Assembly (NCBI GenBank): GCA_032207245.1
Contig: CM063502.1
Location: forward strand, 110,199,453 to 110,263,452
Source of the DNA: Pardosa pseudoannulata
Taxonomy: Eukaryota > Arthropoda > Arachnida > Araneae > Lycosidae
DNA length: 64,000 nucleotides
Reading direction: 5' to 3'
Below, piece after piece: positions 44,790-56,568 of this stretch. Below the pieces are notes generated by a model. The model did not search any database, was not told the origin of the DNA, and saw only the letters and a program-made list of their open reading frames with translations. Position numbers and translations under genes: made by a program. How positions within the stretch are numbered: position 1 is the stretch's first letter; each line of letters begins with the position of its first letter.

Positions 44790-45330
44790 GTTGTCTTGTA
44801 CGGTGGTCTCGGGCGGGGTTCTGATCCCCGTCCCAGATTAGAATCCCGTCTCCGTACTTGACATTAAATAAGAATGTACCTTTGTGGAGTTATTTATGAG
44901 TCCCTAAGGGATAAGGTTTTCCACGTTGGCGGTCTCAAGGCGGGGTTTAAGCAGACCAATTAGATTCTTACAAATATACCGATTGGACAATAAGAAGGAA
45001 GAGGGGACAAGGATGAAATTAATAAAATAAGAAAAATCTAAAAAAAAAAAGAGAAGAGGTTTGAGAGTCGAGTCGGCTAGACAAGTCCGACGGAAGGTGT
45101 TCGGAAGTCCGAGGGAAGGTGATCGGTACTCCAGACGAGGAGAGTAGTCCCACGGAACGTGTTCGAGAGTCCAGTCAAGTCCGACCGGAAGTGTTCCTGT
45201 ATCAAATAGCACGGCCGCACCCCAAACACTCAGAAGGATGCCCTTGACCAGACCGACGGAAGATCCATAGATACCCAATCCTGATCAGCCATCAACCAGC
45301 AGCGTTCCGGGCACACCATATTAAGTCCCA
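44790..45330. other. GC-rich block with short internal repeats
   Basis: Contains GGTCTCGGGCGGGGTTCTGA with an outer GTACGG...CCGTAC pairing, then about four imperfect repeats of AAGTCCGACGGAAGGTGTTC (near 45082, 45105, 45148 and 45177). The - strand ORF 45278-44904 reads through it and appears compositional. Confidence 0.45.
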
Positions 45331-46570
45331 AAGGTACCCCCTTTTACATACATTTTGAAATGGAGATTAGGTGCTCTCTCTTATATTTACATAATTACTT
45401 AAGTGATAAAAATTTATTATCAGAATTAATTTAGAGTGGCACCTAATTTTGAAGGTGTTGATAAAGTACATTTTATGAAGATAGAATCAGTTTGTGTGTA
45501 TATAGATGTTTACATATCCTTATAATTAATTTACTTTTTTTTATTTTAAGCTGGTTTCAGATGCTTTTAATTTAGCTTTTAGTTTATTTTCATATTTTAT
45601 GTCTGTAGTTTCTCAGAACCTGTGGTTAAATTTAGTACTAAAATACTTTTACACAACGCAGTCAAAATAATTACCACTATACATTTGATCACAGGTTAAT
45701 ACTCAAATATAAACGAGGACTACACGACATCTATCACTTTTGTATTGACATTATTTTGATAACGTTAGTTGTTTTCTTGATATTGTTACTTATGTTTAAA
45801 AAACCTCCATGTTTTTAGACTATAAATCTATACATACGGCTAAAGCTCATCTAGCAGAAGGAGAAAAACATAGTATGTTTATTACAGATTTAATCTGAAT
45901 TGATTTAAATAATTTCCAGCTGTCCCCTAATTAAATTCACATTCAACTATGCAACCACTGGCCTATTAGAAGAAAGTACTAGGTGTAATTTATTTTTGCG
46001 AAATATCCTTATTTACTCATCATGAGTAGTTAGATAGAGAACTTAAGAGGCGATACTTAATTGCTAGGGAGTATAGTCAGTCAGTGAAAATTGTTCTCGT
46101 ATAAGTTCCGATGAGCACGAAATCGTTGTAGTTGAATGTGAAGGTATTCAAGAATCTTCATGTAGTAGTAATGAAGCAAAATGAATATCGAGGCAGGAAA
46201 CAGATGCTTATTATACCAGAGTCGAAGATTGAAAAGAACACTTTTAACACTTCTCAAAATGCAAGTAAAATAGAAACTGCGGCTGATGGTACTATCTAGC
46301 AAAAATTAGAAATAGAAATATCTAGTGGCAGACCACCTGTCTATCACTCAAAGACGCGTAGTCAAATCATTTGAACTATATTAATAGTATTTTTAAGAAA
46401 ATACGTTGGTTTCCTATCACAATAATAGTAATTATAAATATACTAAAATGTATATTTTGTTTATTTTTATGAAAAAAATAAACATTTTTATTAGTATCTT
46501 TTTGTATGTTTTCTAACATCATCTCTCTACATTTTTTTGAAGACACTCATAAAAAACAGAACGTTATGGC
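45331..46570. other. Non-coding region, nothing recognised
   Basis: AT-rich, with no repeat or coding match seen. Confidence 0.5.
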
Positions 46571-46599
46571 TTTTGAGGTGGTTCTGTCATTGTTTGAAT

Positions 46600-46860
46600 G
46601 TGTGCGGCAGAATTTCGCATTTAAGAATCGTATCAACTTCAGCCAATCTCTGCAAGATGAGCGATAAATGTGCTTGAGATTTTTTTTTTTTTTTTTTTTG
46701 TAGATTTAACGAGTTTATTAATTTTTACCCATTTCCACAACAAAGGCAAATATATATTTTTTCAATTATTGGCAATGCATTTTTCTGAATATAGAATGTC
46801 ATATGGAACAGAATTGCGTTGATTTTGGTGTGGTTTGCTCATTCTTATAACAACAGAAGA
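46600..46860 (+). repeat. Outlying satellite units
   Basis: TTTACCCATTTCCACAACAA, TTTTCTGAATATAGAATGTC, ATATGGAACAGAATTG and GATTTTGGTGTGGTTTGCTC repeat the boxes of the 41.4-kb array. Confidence 0.6.
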
Positions 46861-47989
46861 GGATCGATTATAACAAGGAGGGTTTCCTGATTATAAGGGC
46901 GGATCCATACAGGGGAACCCCTAGTGTACTACACATTTTGTACTACCCAATGTCTGTCATATCTTTCTGTTATCATCCTTTGTAATTTCTAGACGCACTG
47001 TATCGGTCGTCAAGTAAAAGCCTTATACCGTTTTTGATAGACAGCGCCTGGTCCGACAGTTCAAATGAGGCCGTATCCACAATAAAGTAGATATACACTA
47101 AATTTTACAGTAAAATAAGCTCTTAATTCCATCCCCCCTTTGTCCTAAAATGGACGCTGCAACTTGATTTCCCCTTCGAATTACGATAACTATACCTTTA
47201 ACCGTTTTCTTGAAGTAGACGAAAGATATCTCTAAATGTTTATAAACTTTGAATTTAATTGTCTCAGTCAACTTTTGTTAGAGATAGGCAATTTCCTCTG
47301 TGACGGTTCTTAGGGCGAGTTTGAAACTTTTATTGATCATAATGATAGGGAACCGGGGTACGTATAAAAATTTAGATTTTATAACTGTCTCAATTTTTTC
47401 TATTTAAAAATACCATAAAAGCAATGCTTATCTTATCTGGAACATTTTTGCAACTAGGAGTATGTATATCGATGACGAAAGAAAGCGAGAAAAATTCCAC
47501 GAAATCCTGTTATAATTCTGGTTATTTCCCCGTAATATGTCTGTCTGAAAAAGTAAATAATTTTTCTGTCTGCCACGTCATCTACGCGTACTACGTACCA
47601 CGTTGTTAGTTTCGTTTCGACCCTTCAACTTGGAAGTTGAACATTTTTTGAGCTCTTGGTGTTTTTTGTGAATATCCGGTAAGTATTTGGCATTTCTTTA
47701 AAATTTTGACTTTGTTAGATAGCCTTGTGCCTTACTGTTAAAACAAGTCAAGGTTTAGTTTACCAAGTGAATTATAACGTCAATTATAATTGTTTAAATA
47801 TTAATGAAGTTTGCTGACTGTGTTATACTGCTACGTGTGAAAATATTTTATTTCGAAGTACTTCAATGAGGCATGTTCACGTTTTTTAATTTTATTTTCA
47901 AACAATAGTAAGCAAAAAAGTAAGAAGGATAGTTCTTGTTTTATTTTATTTTGAACACTAATTAGTGATTTCTAACGGTTTTTATATCG

Positions 47990-48365
47990 CACTATTTACC
48001 GTCCCTCGCCACTTTTCTCATGTCGGTCTTGTGACATCACGGTTCATGGAAACAACCACATTTGTTGTTTATGTTAGATATCGCGACTTTAATTTGTTCT
48101 TGTTTAAAGATTCATATATATTATATATTTTTTATTATGTATGACATCAAAAGTCATATTCTAAATATTGTATTGGGTCATTCTGTACGAATATAACTAA
48201 TTGCAATGAAAGGATATTTTTCAATGATCTGAAAAATTCCAGTATACGTATAACTTAGACTAATGCTATGGAAAGGGATAAGAAATTAAATCCTAAATTG
48301 TCATATAAATCATCTCTTTGACTTTATAAAGACCATTTTTTGACAATTAAATGATTTTTTAAAAA
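47990..48365 (+). pseudogene. THAP-domain remnant, copy 1
   Basis: Matches the region of 58511 and its upstream leader on the opposite strand: TTGTGACATCACGGTTCATG leader, AAATATTGTATTG, AACTAATTGCAATGAAAGGA, TTGTCATATAAATCATCTCT and GACCATTTT. Stops and frameshifts occur throughout, and the second Cys of the C..H pair is lost (WVCEDHF has become LYKDHF). Confidence 0.65.
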
Positions 48366-48414
48366 TATTACTGACTTATAACATTGAACATATATAAAAA
48401 ACAACCATACGTTT

Positions 48415-48488
48415 AAAAGCGCTATTGGTTAACCAGTGCTGTTTGACTTTTTAAAGTTAAACAGCACTGGTTAACCAATAGCGCTTTT
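48415..48488. repeat. 36-bp-arm palindrome
   Basis: Arms 48415-48450 and 48453-48488 pair at 35 of 36 positions with a 2-nt loop. The core is AGCGCTATTGGTTAACCAGT. Confidence 0.92.
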
Positions 48489-48509
48489 ATACCAATAGTG
48501 CTTTTTAGC

Positions 48510-48549
48510 GCCCGAAAATTAGCAATTTTTAAATTGCTAATTTTCGGGC
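48510..48549. repeat. Perfect 19-bp-arm palindrome
   Basis: GCCCGAAAATTAGCAATTT and complement with a 2-nt loop. A half-copy of this and the preceding palindrome lies at 58172-58236. Confidence 0.92.
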
Positions 48550-49066
48550 ATTTTCACAAAGTTAAAGTACTTCATAGTAAGTTTACGATGAAGCGTATAA
48601 AATGTAATAATTATCAAATAAATAACTTGCAAAAAAAGGATATGTATTCTCAAGGTATTTAAATATTTTTTTGAGAGATACCTACTTTCTTGAGTATAGT
48701 GGTTAACACAGTGACATTTTTGATTAAAAGTATGATATTTTTTAAAATACTTGATGCTGATATTATTTTAAAAATATGAATTTAATTTCAGAAAATATAT
48801 ACATGTTTTTACTTAACATTAAAATTAAAGGCAATAACATGTATTAATATTTAATAAATGAATCAAAAGCAATACAGTCTTTAAGTATATAAAATACTAT
48901 GAAGAATCTGAACAATACATTACATTTCAAAAAGTCATTTGTGAATGTTTTAATAAATAATACGGTCAATATATATTTATAATTAAAGTACAAGCACACA
49001 ATATAGATTTCAAACTTTGATTCAAACAGACAAATTAGGTATTAAATTTTCTGAAATTTAATGGAT

Positions 49067-49102
49067 GTTGCATGATGGGAAATCCATTTCCCATCATGCA
49101 AC
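49067..49102. repeat. Perfect 17-bp hairpin
   Basis: Arms GTTGCATGATGGGAAAT and complement around CC. Confidence 0.9.
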
Positions 49103-49139
49103 AGGTTCAATATATATAAAATAGGCCAATATATATGTG

Positions 49140-49142
<3 letters not shown>

Positions 49143-49223
<81 letters not shown>
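49143..49223. repeat. (TA)n microsatellite
   Basis: About 38 TA units. Two ORFs reading YIYIYI cross it and are artefacts. Confidence 0.95.
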
Positions 49224-49227
<4 letters not shown>

Positions 49228-50220
49228 GGACAAGACTCATCCAAAAGAACAACACATTTTATTTCTGGTGAGATACATGAAATCCATACAACAGACAAGC
49301 ACTTTTAGAACATCGTGCACACAGACAGTGTGATCCTGACTAGCGTCTCCGTAACACAACATCATAAATGCACCGGCCTCAAATTACGACAAATATTTGC
49401 CACATTTGGCGAAGTATCATCCGGTGATCACAACATCATAAATGCACCGGTCTGAAACAGGCTGGTGCATTTGAAAGTAGCTGCGGTAAACACTAGCTTT
49501 TTTCACATCACAAGTGCACCAATCTGAAAAAGGCCGGTACATTTATGATCATGTCACCTGCTATGATTTCGTTTTAAAATAACATTTTTGTAATGTTTTA
49601 TTACTTTAAGGTTTCTTGTTTTAAAATCGGTAATACCGATGGGTTCACTTGAGAATTGGGTACACGCTGGTAGGCGCCAAATCTGGTGGCGATAAAGCGC
49701 CAAATCTGGTAACCCAGACTGCTTTCTCCTCTCCTCGCCGTGATATTTTTTCGCCTATGTACAATTTAGAGGCCGTTCTTTTTATGTAACCCTTTCGCTA
49801 CGTTTCAATGCGCCTAATTTCTATTGGTTTAGCGGTTAACGGCACTTTTAACGCAATATTCAAACTGGTTATACTCGTTTTCTGCCATTTTCGCCTGAGG
49901 ATATTGTTTGATGCACTTCTGCTTGGTTTTTTTGTGTGTGAATGAGGGGCTTATCAATAATAAATATGAATGTTCGGTGTGTAAGAATGATATGAATCTG
50001 ATCTAACGTAAAGATCGACCCGATGGAAGTGCATCCAACGCCTAAAAAGGAAGTGCTTATGTTTTTTAATTTCAAGTGATATTTCATGTTACTTTAATTG
50101 TAAACTCTTTCGTGTGGAGTGAAGGAAGGTTTTTATGTGTTTTTTTGAACGGTTGCGGATTTAAGCAGTATTTTTTTAGATGCAGTTAGTGTATATTTAT
50201 CTTATTTTTCATATGTATAT

Positions 50221-50395
50221 AGGTTTGGTTTGGAACGCTACGGTCTACTGTTTTGCACACGAGGGCTAATGAGACCGGGACCTACAGTTTAAAGCCGATT
50301 CCGAACGGCTACAAACATCCATGCCAACAGCGGGATTCGAACCCGCGAACTCCGGTTCCGAAGAGCAGCATTCTACCATTCAGCCATCGTTCGGC
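50221..50395 (-). repeat. tRNA-derived SINE, reverse, well preserved
   Basis: The best copy in the window. Read on -: GATGGCTGAATGGTAGAATG (A box), GGGTTCGAATCCCGC (B box), TGGCATGGATGTTTGTAGCC, GGTCCCGGTCTCATTAGCCC, and the tail CGTTCCAAACCAAACC. The + strand ORF over it (RANETGTYSLKPIPNGYKHP) is a by-product. Confidence 0.9.
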
Positions 50396-50468
50396 TTCAT
50401 ATTTATATAAAAAATATTACATTTTTAATAAATTTTTATACTATTTATAATAACATTTACGGGGGGTC

Positions 50469-50490
50469 AAGGGGGGCAGAACCCCCCTTG
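50469..50490. repeat. G8/C8-type hairpin
   Basis: AAGGGGGG...CCCCCCTT in an otherwise AT-rich stretch inside the nested element. Confidence 0.7.
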
Positions 50491-50973
50491 GTTAAAAAAG
50501 TTTTGATAAATCAAAAATTTATTTTAAAAATTAAAAAGTACTAACCTTTTAATATTGTTTGAAAATTAAAAAAAAAAAATCTTTGCGTATGTTTTATTTT
50601 TTTATTTCTAATTTATCTATTTTTAATTGTTTTGTGAGCTTAAAATCAGGAAATATTTTAAGAATATTAAAAATAAAAAAAAATCAATTTTTAATGGTTT
50701 AAAATTAACAACCAATTAATATTAAAAAAAATAACATGAATAAACAAAATTTGTATTAATATAAATATCATTTTACGCAATTTTCAACATTTTTGCCATT
50801 AATTGCAAAATTAGTATATTATTTCACAATAAAATAAGTCCGTTAATTTAGTCGCGCCGAAAATCCGTTGCCGTTCCAAACGTCAGCCATCCAGTAACTC
50901 CGCTCGAAGGAGTTGACGCGATTGGCGCCAAAAATAGCAGAATGTACCCAATTCTTCAGTAGTCCCATACCGA

Positions 50974-53900
50974 TCACCACAATATAAATACATCGGTCTG
51001 AAAAAAGCCATATGAAAATATCTACACACTAACACTTTTTTAATTTAGAAATCACACATAAATGAATCTGTGGCAAAAAGTTTTGCTTCAAAATTGAATT
51101 TCTGTAAGTTTTTATTATTTTGTCTTAAAATCGGTAATTTCTAAAAAAAATATTTTTTACTGGAAATTTATTTTAGAATTGTGATTTTAGAAAACTATGC
51201 AAATTATGTAAATTAGTCCAAGAAAAATATTTTAATGAAACTGTTTTATTATCAAGCAGCATTTTATATAAAAAGGACATGTGTGTTGTAGCATAAATAT
51301 TTGAACATAGTATGTATTGCAACAATTTTTTTCATAGTGAACATACAGTGGAATAGCAAAGGGGGGATGTCATGAGCCCTCCATAAAATTTCTTGTACGT
51401 ATATATTTATGTATGGATTAATATAGAGCTATGAGTTGTCAAAGGGGAGAAATCTTCTTTATAGAAAATCCCCATACAATAGAAATGAGATACCAGATTT
51501 TAATAATTTAAGTACAGATTAAAGCTATATTTTAACTATTTTTTTTAATCTTCATGAAAATTGGATTTAATTATGATATAAGTTTTAAAGTTCAGTGTAA
51601 TTACTAAGTCTTAATACAATGATAATTTTTATTTATATTCTTGACACACCATAAGTAGTATTATTTCATTCCTTCTTATTTTATATTAAAGGTTACTGTA
51701 TATTATTGGTATAGGGTAATGTATATTTAATATTATAATTTATTCAGTATTATTATTATCTGCAGGTAAAACAATGTGTATAAAATGGTACCATATACCA
51801 AGAAATTTTGAATTCAAAATGTACTGAAAAGATATCCTATCAGTTGACCTTTATAAATTTGCGGAAGTTGGGTGTACGATGAATACGATAATATTACACA
51901 CCAACATCGACAATTAGATACACATGGTCATTAGTGAAGAAGGTTGACACTATAAATTATAACTTAACAAACATTTAATAAGAAATAAAGATAAGCGTGC
52001 TACAGATAGAACTGCATATGGTACACTAGATCACCGTAACAAAGCGGAATGATTCCTTTACAAGCGAAAGTCAGTTACGGTTGCCGCACCGAGATTCCAG
52101 TCAAGCTGCAACCGTGTATTATAATTCCGTCAGGTCAGGAGTTGCGATATGCGGTTATGTAATTGTTCATAGACACCGCAAATTCATTTATGTATATTAG
52201 ATGTTAGTGTTTATGTTTTAAGAGGAATATCATTCAAAAGAAGATAACAGTTAAAGGATGCTGATATTGGCTCTAGGATCTTTGTTTATTTACTCAAACC
52301 ATAAAAATAATGTCAATAGGAGAAATTATATTCTGTATTATACAATTTTAAATCTCTAAAGCTATTACAAAAATTGTGTCTCCTTTGTAAGCATAACTAC
52401 GAGTAACCTTGCATGAACATAGCACAAGCAAAAGAAATTAAAGCAATCGGTATTACATAAAAAAATCATACTAATTAAAAAAAATTTAATTCCTTTAAAG
52501 TTGTAATTGTTTCCATACTTCTTTATTAATAAAAACACATTTTTTCAAACTATTTACAAATAATATCTAACAATGTGGATATTTTAGTTGTTTTGTAATA
52601 AGATGTTAAACTATTTACTAATTTAAAGCTTCATGTGAACTTCAGGCTTCAGGAAAGTTTTTGCTCCTATTTACCTATAAATATCGGCAAAGATTTTCCA
52701 ATATTCCAAAAAGAAAAGAATTTAACTATATTATTACGCATAACTAACATTTATTAATGTAAATCGTTGCAAAGCAAATATGCATCTTACAAATGAAAAT
52801 ATTCATTAAAACAGTAGTCTTTCTAATTGCATTAACGAGATATGACCTTTGGAGTTAGTTCATTTCACAAATACATATGTAGTAAAGAAATAAGTTTTTT
52901 CTACACACTAATTTATTGATGAAAAATATGTTCTTAGCTACTGTTTACTTACAAGACTGTGAAGTTATTTAGTTAAATATTTGTTAAATTATTGTTTAAC
53001 AAAATATGAAGATGTGATAACAAAATGTGAAGGAATTTAATAAAATGTGTTTTATGACTGCTATTTTAATTAACTGATTCTGAAGTTGTAATGATTTCAA
53101 ATCTAATCACAATAAAAGGACAAATCTGTTAATCTATAATCTTTACATATTTATTTTAGAGTCAGCTTGAGTTTTCAGCACCTTTCCCTGTTTATGGCAC
53201 TATAAATATGGAAAATATGTAGCCACAATATCCAAACAACAAAGTAAACCAAGAAAATTCCACACTAAAGAAACAAATATCTGAATATTCAGAGAAATAA
53301 ACAAGCAATATCTAAGCTGAAAATTAAATTTATTAATTTTGATTTAATGCAGTTACATTTTAAAATGAAAGTTTCTTTTTTTTTCATCAAAATTACTAAC
53401 CTCATAAATAAATGTCTGGACAAAATTAACAACAAAGATAATCAAATATCAATAGAAATATAAAATTACAAATTGACACACAGAGAATACTATGTATTTA
53501 TTTCGGAATAATTATTTTTACTCTTCTTAATGTATCTCAGTTTACACACTGAGTGAAAACAGTCCTAATCTTATTTTAATGATGGTAAAACAAAACTTAA
53601 AGACAAGGACAAATTAATGCTTCATAATATCTGCAATAAAAAGGACAAAGCTGTTACTCATTTAGCACTACCCAAGGGACACGTGTAGCTTAAAGTATGA
53701 TACGGACGCGAGTAACACTATCCCCCATTAATATTATTATTTGTAAGCTATACTCATTTTATCTTGCAGGCATTTAAGGAGTTAAGAAATTTGTTTTTAG
53801 AATCTTATTGAATTAATGTATGAAAATTATAAAATTAAAGATAAGGCAATTGATTCCGATTCTGCATCTGATGGCTTTTAGGGAATTTTTGTTGTTTTCC

Positions 53901-54200
53901 TGATGAGCTTCTTTTTGGGTGAATATAACCAGCGTTGGGCTATAATATTTTTGTTGGCTGGTGTTGTAACAGGCTCAGTAATTTTGGGAGAGAGGCATTT
54001 ATTCTGTGAACTGTTGCGAATTGCATCTAATTTTAATCCCAATGATAAAAGAGTTGAATTTATAAGTTTAATTCCTCAGCATCAAAATAATTTATAAATT
54101 TCATCTTCATTGCATTCTTACTTTCTTATTCTTACTTTTTTATGAAGCATAATTTTGTAATTCTTTCACCAATACCTCATATTCATTATCTTCATCAATT
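50974..54200. other. MULE interior, mostly unrecognised
   Basis: AT-rich. A CpG-richer patch at 52020-52160 and another near 53690-53720 stand out but carry no recognised coding sequence. There is a hAT-terminus-like string at 51344 (see rejected). Confidence 0.4.
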
Positions 54201-54204
54201 ATCA

Positions 54205-54450
54205 ATTCACCAATGTCTTTCCTAGCAATAGCAATTTCATTTTTTCTCTATCCTTTACTCTACAAAAATAATGGATATGCTTGCACATATTCCATTTAAT
54301 TGCAGAATCAGGACAGCTACAAATATATGAATGAAAGCAGGCTTTGCAATATGTTGGCATTTGCATTCAGTTTTGTATTTTTTATGATGTAAATTTCTTT
54401 GCCATTTGAGAAGGATATATTCCAACTATCATCTTCGGCACGGTCTCTCC
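54205..54450 (-). pseudogene. MULE transposase C-terminal remnant (SWIM zinc finger)
   Basis: The - strand reads DDSWNISFSNGKEIYIIKNT, shifts frame, then MPTYCKACFHSYICSCPDSA and IKWNMCKHIHYFC. The CxC...MCKHI pattern is the SWIM motif found at the C-terminus of Mutator-like transposases in arthropods. One frameshift and the absence of an intact catalytic domain upstream make it dead. The ~53.7-54.2 kb sequence on this strand shows only stop-filled frames. Confidence 0.68.
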
Positions 54451-54802
54451 CACCTTTAAAGCTACCAGAGCAACTGCGCAGGCGCTGTACAACCGGTGCA
54501 TTTATGATGTTGTGCTACGGAGACGCTAGTTGTGATCCTGCACACACACTTTTTAAGTAGAGATTTATCAGGGAAAAAGACTACGAGTTATCCCTAAGCA
54601 CAATTGATCATGTGATAAAAATACCCATGTTTAAAGAGAACGCGCTAACTATTGGCTAAAGTAGTACAGACAGAGGCTGAATTAAGTGTATAGCGTTCCT
54701 GGAGGGAAAAATCAGAATTACCGCACAAACCCCCAACGTACTTTATGAACAAAAGTTATTAAATTAATATTAAAATATGTAAATAAGGGATTTTAATATT
54801 AC

Positions 54803-54822
54803 ACACACATACACACACATAT

Positions 54823-54908
<86 letters not shown>
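54803..54908. repeat. (CA)n(CATA)n(TA)n compound microsatellite
   Basis: ACACACAC, then repeated CATA, then a long TA tract. Confidence 0.93.
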
Positions 54909-54912
<4 letters not shown>

Positions 54913-55660
54913 TTCATATTACGCTTATTGTTTAACTCGTGAGCCCAAGTTATTTGTCAAGCTTATGCTACTCCAAAAATTAACATTACATCAAAAGTGC
55001 ATAACCCACACTGTTATATTCACATGAACAAATAAATTTATACGAATATAATTTTACAAAATTTCTTCATTAATTTCCATAAATTATTTAATAAAAATCT
55101 TCAATGTAAGGTAGCCATGATTGTTTTGATTAAAATAATTCATGAGAGGAATCTCTTTTGAATGTAAATATAAAATAGTTAATATTTTGCACTAAAAGTA
55201 TACATTTAGTAATGGTAATACATTTTATAACCATACATGATGGGAGGTTCTAATACACAATTTCGGTGTTTTGATCAAAGAATACTTTTTAATATAATAT
55301 TTCCAACTCCAATATTAGACTATTTTTCAGGTATTTTAATCTGATTAAAATAAAAATAACTTCTATATAAATAACTTCCAATTAAAAGAAGTATAAGTAC
55401 CTTCTCTGATTTTTTATTTAAACATCACTTCTATCTCTGTATATAAAACGCGATGCTGCAACAGCAAATATGTGTGTGTATATACATATATAAATATGTA
55501 ACCGGGCATAATTATTAGTGACTCTATTAAAAAGAAGCGAAGCCCAATGTAGTGGAACTTAATTTTATTGAGACTAAAAATAAACGTCTTTACAGGACAA
55601 GAGATGTGCATCGATTATTCATGAATACACACTTCTATATAAATTTTCTATCACAAATTA

Positions 55661-55816
55661 GGGTGCTGGCCTTTGGAACCTGAGTTCGTGGGTTTGAATC
55701 CCTCTATGGCATGGATGTTCGTAGCCGTTTGGAATCGGCTTTAAGCAGTAGGTCCCGGTCTCATTAGCCCTCGTGTTTCAAAAAGTAGACCGTAGCACTC
55801 CAAACTAAATCAAACC
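55661..55816 (+). repeat. tRNA-derived SINE, forward
   Basis: GGGTTTGAATCCCTC, CATGGATGTTCGTAGCCG, TAAGCAGTAGGTCCCGGTCT, GTAGACCGTAGCACTCCAAA. The A-box end is shortened. Confidence 0.87.
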
Positions 55817-56250
55817 ACCTTTTAAGAACACATTTACTAGAAAAGAAAGTACTCCCACTGAACCCATCCATGCCAATGCAGAGCAAGTCTTAGTGATCAG
55901 ATCACCGATATAGGGCATCTGCTTATGGAAATATAAAATATGCTCAGCTTACTCAGCGTTATTGGCAGTCAGGAATGAACGTTGATAATTTAAGTTAGCT
56001 TGAAAACCACATATGCAACAATTTAGACGTTGGAAAAGTAAAGCTATTTTTCTCTGAAAGCTGAAAAATGTGGCCAGTGGACAGAAAATTAATATTTGTT
56101 CTAGAGTTAGTTTAGGGAGACGGGTAAAAAGAATTTAAGTTGGCGAACACTCCTTTAAATCTGACATTATACGGCTTAGATATTAGATATTAGATGAGAA
56201 GAAGTAAAAGAAGAATTTTAGATAGATATAAGTAATAATTTTGATATATT

Positions 56251-56251
<1 letters not shown>

Positions 56252-56298
<47 letters not shown>
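56252..56298. repeat. (CA)n(TA)n microsatellite
   Basis: Short CA run followed by TA units. Confidence 0.92.
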
Positions 56299-56301
<3 letters not shown>

Positions 56302-56434
56302 TGTTCGTGTTTGTATGTGTATGACGTGTTGGTTGTGTATACAAACAAAAATGCTGTGATTAGCATTCATAAAGTATTTATACATTTGAAGTACAATTAG
56401 ATAAAATGAAAAATCTGAAAATTATTTTACATAT

Positions 56435-56568
56435 CTTTGGGTTTTAATTCCTCGTATTTCCTCTTTCATGAAATCCGAGTTTTTTCTAAACAACGAAAAC
56501 GCTGATATGTTGTGAATTTTTGCGAGGTTGTCGGACTGGCCTTTGTTAAACTCGGGTAAGTGAGACAT
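56435..56568 (-). pseudogene. Conserved MS-LP-F exon, reverse copy with broken donor
   Basis: 44 codons from ATG (56568): MSHLPEFNKGQSDNLAKIHN and then ISAFSLFRKNSDFMKEEIRG, ending IKTQ. It has the same length as the + copy at 57331 and 29 of 44 residues are identical. The splice donor is ATATGT where the partner has GTATGT, so this copy probably cannot be spliced normally. Function unknown. Confidence 0.6.

Larger units (their letters stand above)
49640..50967. mobile_element. Nested element with 6-bp target duplication
   Basis: Inverted ends both contain AGAATTGGGTACA and start TGGG; GGCGCCA lies inside each. They are flanked by TACCGA at 49634-49639 and 50968-50973. The 1.3-kb interior is GC-richer on the left and carries a SINE. 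No transposase is visible, so the superfamily is unknown. Confidence 0.55.
49339..54530 (-). mobile_element. MULE-type DNA transposon with 10-bp target duplication
   Basis: Terminal inverted repeats of 38 bp (49339-49376 and 54493-54530; start ACTAGCGTCTCCGTA) differ at about one position. They are flanked by the perfect 10-bp duplication TGTGATCCTG (49329-49338 and 54531-54540). Subterminal copies of CATAAATGCACCGG recur near 49380-49550. A MULE-like SWIM zinc-finger remnant sits at the right end. A second element and a SINE are nested inside. Confidence 0.82.

Noticed and set aside
45082..45200. Repeat block as a coding minisatellite
   Set aside because: The units vary in spacing and no frame is preserved across them.
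49042..49298. Two ORFs rich in alternating Tyr-Ile
   Set aside because: They translate the (TA)n microsatellite and have no coding support.
50253..50450. ORF beginning RANETGTYSLKP
   Set aside because: It is the antisense reading of a SINE; the same peptide appears at 59353-59577 over another SINE.
51344..51375. CAGTGGAATAGCAAAGGGGGG, like a hAT end
   Set aside because: No matching opposite end or 8-bp duplication was found nearby.
53903..54097. 64-codon + strand ORF with hydrophobic segment
   Set aside because: It lies within the MULE opposite the direction of its transposase remnant and has no support.
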